From contig JAVYIG010002726.1 in the NCBI GenBank assembly GCA_035222895.1, positions 64,501 to 128,500 of the forward strand: a DNA stretch of 64,000 nt, written 5' to 3'. The position numbers were made by a program, and so were the translations under genes. The DNA is from Strongylocentrotus droebachiensis. Taxonomy: Eukaryota > Echinodermata > Echinoidea > Camarodonta > Strongylocentrotidae. Of this stretch, positions 59,697 to 64,000 are shown piece by piece (positions within the stretch are counted from its first letter, which is position 1; each line of letters opens with the position of its first letter). The notes below the pieces were generated by a model. It made no database searches. It worked only from the letters and a program-made list of their open reading frames with translations, and had not been told where the DNA came from.

Positions 59697-62600
59697 ATGA
59701 CTTACGCAACAGAACCTGAATTAGAGGAAAGAATCGGTCCACTTTCTTTGATTGCTTTGTACGTGTTCCTGACCGTGCTCATATACCTCATCGCAGTGTA
59801 TCGTCGCGGGAAGCGACGGGAGGAAGACAATGAGCGAGTGGGTCGAAATCGGGATGGTAGAGCTGAGAAGACAAGGACAGTATTACTCGTAATTGCGCAT
59901 CCAGACGATGAATGCATTTTCTTCGCGCCTTCAATCCTGGCACTCAATTCCAATCTTTCTACATCTGTACATATTTTGTGTCTTTCCAATGGTAAGTGGA
60001 CCGAAGTTTGTCGAAATTGAAAGAAATTACGTTTTGTTGTTTGTTTTTTGCTGATATTTGATAATAAATTATATTGTCCCTTTTTTTTTTGGGGGGGGGG
60101 GGGGGGGGGAGGTTGCACTAAAGATAGCAATCAAGAATAAAATGGCTGAATTCCCAATATATGTTGTGGTAGTGAGTGACTTATGACTAGCATGTACCGG
60201 TAGTCTTTGATTTGTAATTTGTATGAAGACCAATCATCAATGTGATTGATAATGAGACTGACATGTGCATGATTGATGCCATTCTCGCGGATATTGCTAT
60301 GGCCACTAGTATGGTAGTGGTTGATGGAAATAACCATTTGGTATAAAGTGAAGCTGAGTAGCTGGCATTTGTCAACCTCCCTTCAGTTTAGGCTTTAGAA
60401 GTAAAGGTGGTCAGTGGAGCCAGATGCATGTACTCTTTAGACTTTAAGAGTCGCAATGAAACAACTATCAAATTCAAATACAACTCGCCAGAGGAGACTG
60501 AAGTGAAGCTTTCGGTCTTGTTCGTGTCGTGGGCCATTGTATTGTATTTAAGATATTAATTATAATACATTAACAAAATAAATTGGATTGGAGTCTTCAA
60601 AGTTTTCGAATGTTGTATTACTTTGCCACAATCAGAAAAGATGTGCATGCTTAGTTTTCTGCTCAGATTCAGAAGAGTAATATAAATTGGTCATATAACC
60701 TTGTTGACAAAGATCTTTTGTACATCATACTTATTCACCTTAATACTTTCTGCCTTTTGAATGTATAGGGGACTACTACGGAAAGGGAGAGTTAAGGGAG
60801 AAGGAACTGATTCAAAGCTGTGCAATCCTTGGTATCCCATCATGCAATGTGACAGTGTTGAATGAGAGGTAAGTGCATTGAATTCCAAAAGTTCACTTGA
60901 AGTTCAAACTCACATACACATTAGGAAATAGAATTGATAATTACTGGAATGTTTGTTATAAGATTAGGAACGGTAATACACTTAATTATATCATTAATGA
61001 TCATACAGGGGATTGGGAAAAGCTAAATTATTCCTTACATAGACTAGAGTTCGATAATTTAGTTCAATGTAACAGATATGTGATACTGAGAAGCTCATTG
61101 ATCTGTTCGTCCTTTGCTCTGAATAACGAGGTAAGGAGATACTTCATGTACTTTTAAAGACAAGAACTTGAGCAAGTTAATCTTTAAATTCCTTACCACT
61201 GTTCATTTTATGTTACCTCCTGTAATTTAATCATGTACATGTACATGTAAATATAGTCGGAGAGCTTGGTTGGTATCATGTCTCTTACTGCTGATATGCT
61301 TCTTAAATCTAGGTACAATCAGTCCCTTTTTGTTTATTTCACCAAGCTGTATTTTTAATTCCTACAATGTATGCTCTAATGATACTTCTAAGTCTAACAC
61401 ACATTATATGCTTGTGGAAATGACTAGGTGAATGAAAAACAATTAAAGTTCAAGTTGTCCATCAATTTATACACATCATGATTGTTCCATAAACACTATA
61501 TTTCACAAACTTTGTTCATACCTGCAGTTCTCTACCAGATGACCCCAATGTGGTATGGGACGAGGAGCTTGTCAGCATACTAGTTCTTCATCAGATCGTC
61601 AAGTGCGATGCTCAAATGGTATGTATCAGTTCTATGTTTCAGCCTTGTTTTCAGGGAATTCCCCACGCCAGTCTCCCTCCACAGACATACGCTGTCTCCG
61701 CCTCCACTTCTCTCTCTCTCTCTCTAGATCTCTTTCTCTTTCTCACTCAAAGAAGAAAATTAAGATAAAATCTAGAGTGTGTTATATCTACTCTAATTCA
61801 TATTCTGCCTCTGAAAGGGGTATATATTTGATAAGAGTGTTAAAAGATAAGAGAAAGAGAGAGGGTGTGGGGAGGGGGCGGTGGTTGGTGGCGAGGGGGG
61901 AAGACACCCATTTTATCTTAATGTTGTTCTATGTATTCTCATTATGAATGCTATAATTTTGTTTTAAAATAGCAACAACAAAAGAAATGCTATTTCTCTT
62001 TATTGAAGTTTCGTTTTTTGCCTTCTATTTTTACTTTATTCTCGCTCAAATGCTTTTTCAGCATTGACATTGTTTCATTTAATGCAATTGTTTGCAAAAT
62101 TCTCTTGAAACACACAAATGAGAAACAGAGGAGAGGGGTAAGACCTTGTCTCCCAAGAAAGCAGATATTTATTATTTTGTGTAAAAGAGAAATAGATATA
62201 TTGATCAACATTCACACATTCATATAATACATGAGTATTATATGAATGAGTATAGAGTGGTGAAGTGTGACGTCATCAAAAATCTATTTTTAGAATTTCT
62301 CAATTTTTTCTTCATATTCCGAAAGAACATCAAAAATAACATCTGAATGAATATATGTCCTATGGGAACTCAGTGTTATATGCTCTGGCTCCTAAGGAGC
62401 CAGAGCATATAACACTGAGTTCCTATGGGGAGTATATTTATTCAGATGGTCATATCTCAGCCAATACTTAACATATTCAATTGGTTTTCGACATTTGGAC
62501 ATTATTTTTGAAATCATAAAAATAGATTTTTATGACGTCACAGCTTCGGTACTGTATATTTCAGTTATTTTGTTGTAGCCAGATGTGTTCAATTCTACTA

Positions 62601-63303
62601 CCAGTATTTAAAAAAAAATAGATCGAACGTGAACACACATGATTCTAAATTTGTATTTCCAGGTTCTTACTTTTGACAAACATGGTGTTTCATCTCATCC
62701 TAATCACATAGCAGCTTACAGAGGTGTTAGGTAAGATGATTTCCCCTCTGCATTTTCATTAAAAATAGATTACAGTCTACAGAGCATATTAACAGTTTGA
62801 TGGAGAGATGATTTACTACTATTTTCCTTCCTACATGTACTGTTGTCTTTAAAAGGAAGGTATTGTCGCAGCGACCATATAGAAAGAAGAAATTGTTGTA
62901 CAAATTTTCAGTAAGAAGGTAATTGCCAAAAATTTCTAGTAATCATTTCTTTATTCAAGATGAAAAGAGTTAAATGGATGTTTTGTCATCTCACCCAAAG
63001 TACGGTAATTGTAAACATAAGTTGTTATTTTGAAATAAAATACACTTTTTTTATCAATATCTTTCTCAAGAATAAAGATGTCATGATGGGAGCACGTTCT
63101 AATTTTAATTTCAGCACTCAAAAGCTGATAAGTGCCTTAGAAAACTAAATAGAGCTTGAGGAAAAATGTTGTAAAATCACCCTGATAATATACTAGTACA
63201 TGTTCTCTGCAGAAAATGAAGATGGTTAGTGAACAAAAGAGTATTAAGTTTGAACTTTTGTTCTTTCTCAGAAAACTGGTTGTTGAACGTCAACTTCCCT
63301 CAG
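59697..63303 (+). CDS. PIGL: N-acetylglucosaminyl-phosphatidylinositol de-N-acetylase, first five coding exons (partial)
   Basis: Exons 59697-59991, 60769-60868, 61528-61618, 62663-62730 and 63272-63303, all GT-AG with matching phases. About 195 residues are present (human PIGL 252); the rest must lie beyond the right edge, since no further exon is visible up to 64000. Residues about 16-37 form one hydrophobic anchor (LSLIALYVFLTVLIYLIAVY) followed by a basic stretch. The LmbE-type catalytic motif VIAHPDDE is at about 65-72 and the second metal-binding motif SHPNHIAAY in exon 4. The enzyme removes the acetyl group from GlcNAc-PI at the ER, the second step of GPI-anchor synthesis. DYYGKGELREKELIQSCAIL aligns with human [20 protein letters not shown]. 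Confidence 0.93.
59992..60768 (+). other. PIGL intron 1
   Basis: GT-AG intron with a T then G homopolymer (about 60081-60109). No nested gene. Confidence 0.6.
60869..61527 (+). other. PIGL intron 2
   Basis: AT-rich GT-AG intron; an 86-codon frame at 60897-61157 has no recognised similarity and is probably chance. Confidence 0.5.
61619..62662 (+). other. PIGL intron 3
   Basis: Contains a CT microsatellite (about 61702-61745) with a G/A-rich stretch after it, and the inverted-repeat element at 62251-62558. Confidence 0.6.
62251..62558. mobile_element. TA-type MITE with a central 35-bp palindrome
   Basis: The outer ends TATAGAGTGGTGAAG and CTTCGGTACTGTATA are imperfect inverses. Inside them GTGACGTCATCAAAAATCTA pairs with TAGATTTTTATGACGTCAC. 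At the centre, TCAGTGTTATATGCTCTGGC and its mirror form nearly perfect 35-base arms around CTCCTAAGGAG (about 62360-62430). Non-coding; related sequence opens the window. Confidence 0.75.
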
Positions 63304-64000
63304 GTGAGTACTTCATGCTGTCTCTTTTTTTGTGTGTGTTTATGTTATTATTACATTGTTTGAAAATTACCAAATGTAATATGAATACTCGGTGTAAGCC
63401 ACAAATATGTTTAAATAATATGAATATTGTTTTAATCCTGCCCAGATAAGGGATCTGTTTACATTCTGTGGGTATAATTAGATGTGTGCATACACAAGAA
63501 CATTACACTTAAAAAAGGAATTACACCCATAGGAGTTGTGATAGTACATACTTTTCTATAATGAATTTAGGTGAGTTCTGAAAACTGTGTTATCTTAATA
63601 AATGTGAAGGAAAATTATTTGAATTGTCTTAACAAACTGAAATTTTGTATTTTGTGGGATAAAACACTTACAGCTGGTGCCTGGGCAGATTTCTCCTAAC
63701 TATAGGCAGAGGCACCCGGTTTTGTGATGATATAAACCAATGACTTGTTCTAATTTGTATTTGTTATAAAAATGTACATTCTTTTGCTAATTACATATAT
63801 TCCAGAATACCACCCCAGGCTGAAATTTACTATGCTCTTCATGTATCATAAAAAAAAGAATATTACATGTATTGTTGTTAAGAAATGTTTGGCTTGCACC
63901 CAGTAGATAAAGATCACTTGCTCGCTCTTTTTATTGAAAAGAAGTCCGAAAACCTTGGAACAGGCAAGATTTGAACCTGACATGCCACTTACTGCTTGTC
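63304..64000 (+). other. PIGL intron 5 (to the window edge)
   Basis: Starts with a good donor (CAG|GTGAGT) and no acceptor-linked PIGL exon is visible. A short SINE-tail fragment (GTGTAAGCCACAAATATG) lies at about 63393-63410. Confidence 0.5.
63880..64000 (-). mobile_element. tRNA-like SINE, minus strand, cut by the window edge
   Basis: On the minus strand the sequence has the tRNA-like text GCAAGCAGTAAGTGGC, TCAGGTTCAAATCTTGCC and TGTTCCAAGG, then GATCTTTATCTACTGGGTGC, matching the 43-kb unit in the same order. It is more diverged than the 43-kb copies. Confidence 0.65.

Noticed and set aside
60897-61157. 86-codon ORF in PIGL intron 2
   Set aside because: AT-rich composition, no recognisable domain, and no acceptor/donor pair fitting PIGL's phases.

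Overview
The window is eukaryotic nuclear DNA. Genes are split by many GT-AG introns, the sequence is AT-rich with long homopolymers, and the spaces between genes and the introns are full of small transposons. Gene content, a SINE that looks like the Nin-DC type and the repeat style suggest a marine invertebrate, most likely a deuterostome such as an echinoderm. That placement is an inference and no species is claimed.

Four host genes can be reconstructed exon by exon. (1) ARMC5 on the minus strand, 12582-19071, 5 coding exons, about 1181 aa: armadillo repeats plus a C-terminal BTB domain. (2) A CENPV-like GFA-domain protein on the plus strand, 20642-22922, 4 coding exons, 141 aa. (3) LDHD, mitochondrial D-lactate dehydrogenase, on the plus strand, 41408-56778, 12 coding exons, 496 aa. 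(4) The first five coding exons of PIGL on the plus strand from 59697; the gene runs off the right edge. A possible terminal exon of an unrecognised plus-strand gene lies at 677-898. The genes do unrelated jobs (ubiquitin-ligase adaptor, zinc-binding GFA protein, D-lactate oxidation, GPI-anchor synthesis) and nothing suggests that they act together.

Layout: 1-12 kb is intergenic with a roughly 1.65 kb terminal-inverted-repeat (TIR) transposon (4216-5872), low-complexity tracts, a tandem array of about 115-bp CTCGCTCGC units and LINE 3' ends. 12-23 kb holds ARMC5 and the CENPV-like gene, separated by a LINE fragment. 23-41 kb is a transposon-rich gap: a possible 4.65 kb element with imperfect inverted ends, a 1.6 kb palindrome with an odd F-A-F'-A' layout, and a young, incomplete LTR retrotransposon (31212-39167) whose 5' LTR contains a second copy of the 4216-type DNA transposon. 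41-57 kb is LDHD, whose introns hold two SINE types, a 290-bp tandem array with tRNA-like units, a nearly full-frame LINE ORF, several miniature inverted-repeat elements, and a minisatellite built from copies of the end of LDHD coding exon 5. The LDHD last exon is followed by two decayed tandem copies of itself. 57-64 kb is the LDHD 3' region and PIGL.

No clearly new molecular system was found. The most unusual structures are the exon-derived tandem repeats of LDHD, the F-A-F'-A' palindrome, and the nested transposon with 7-bp target duplications.
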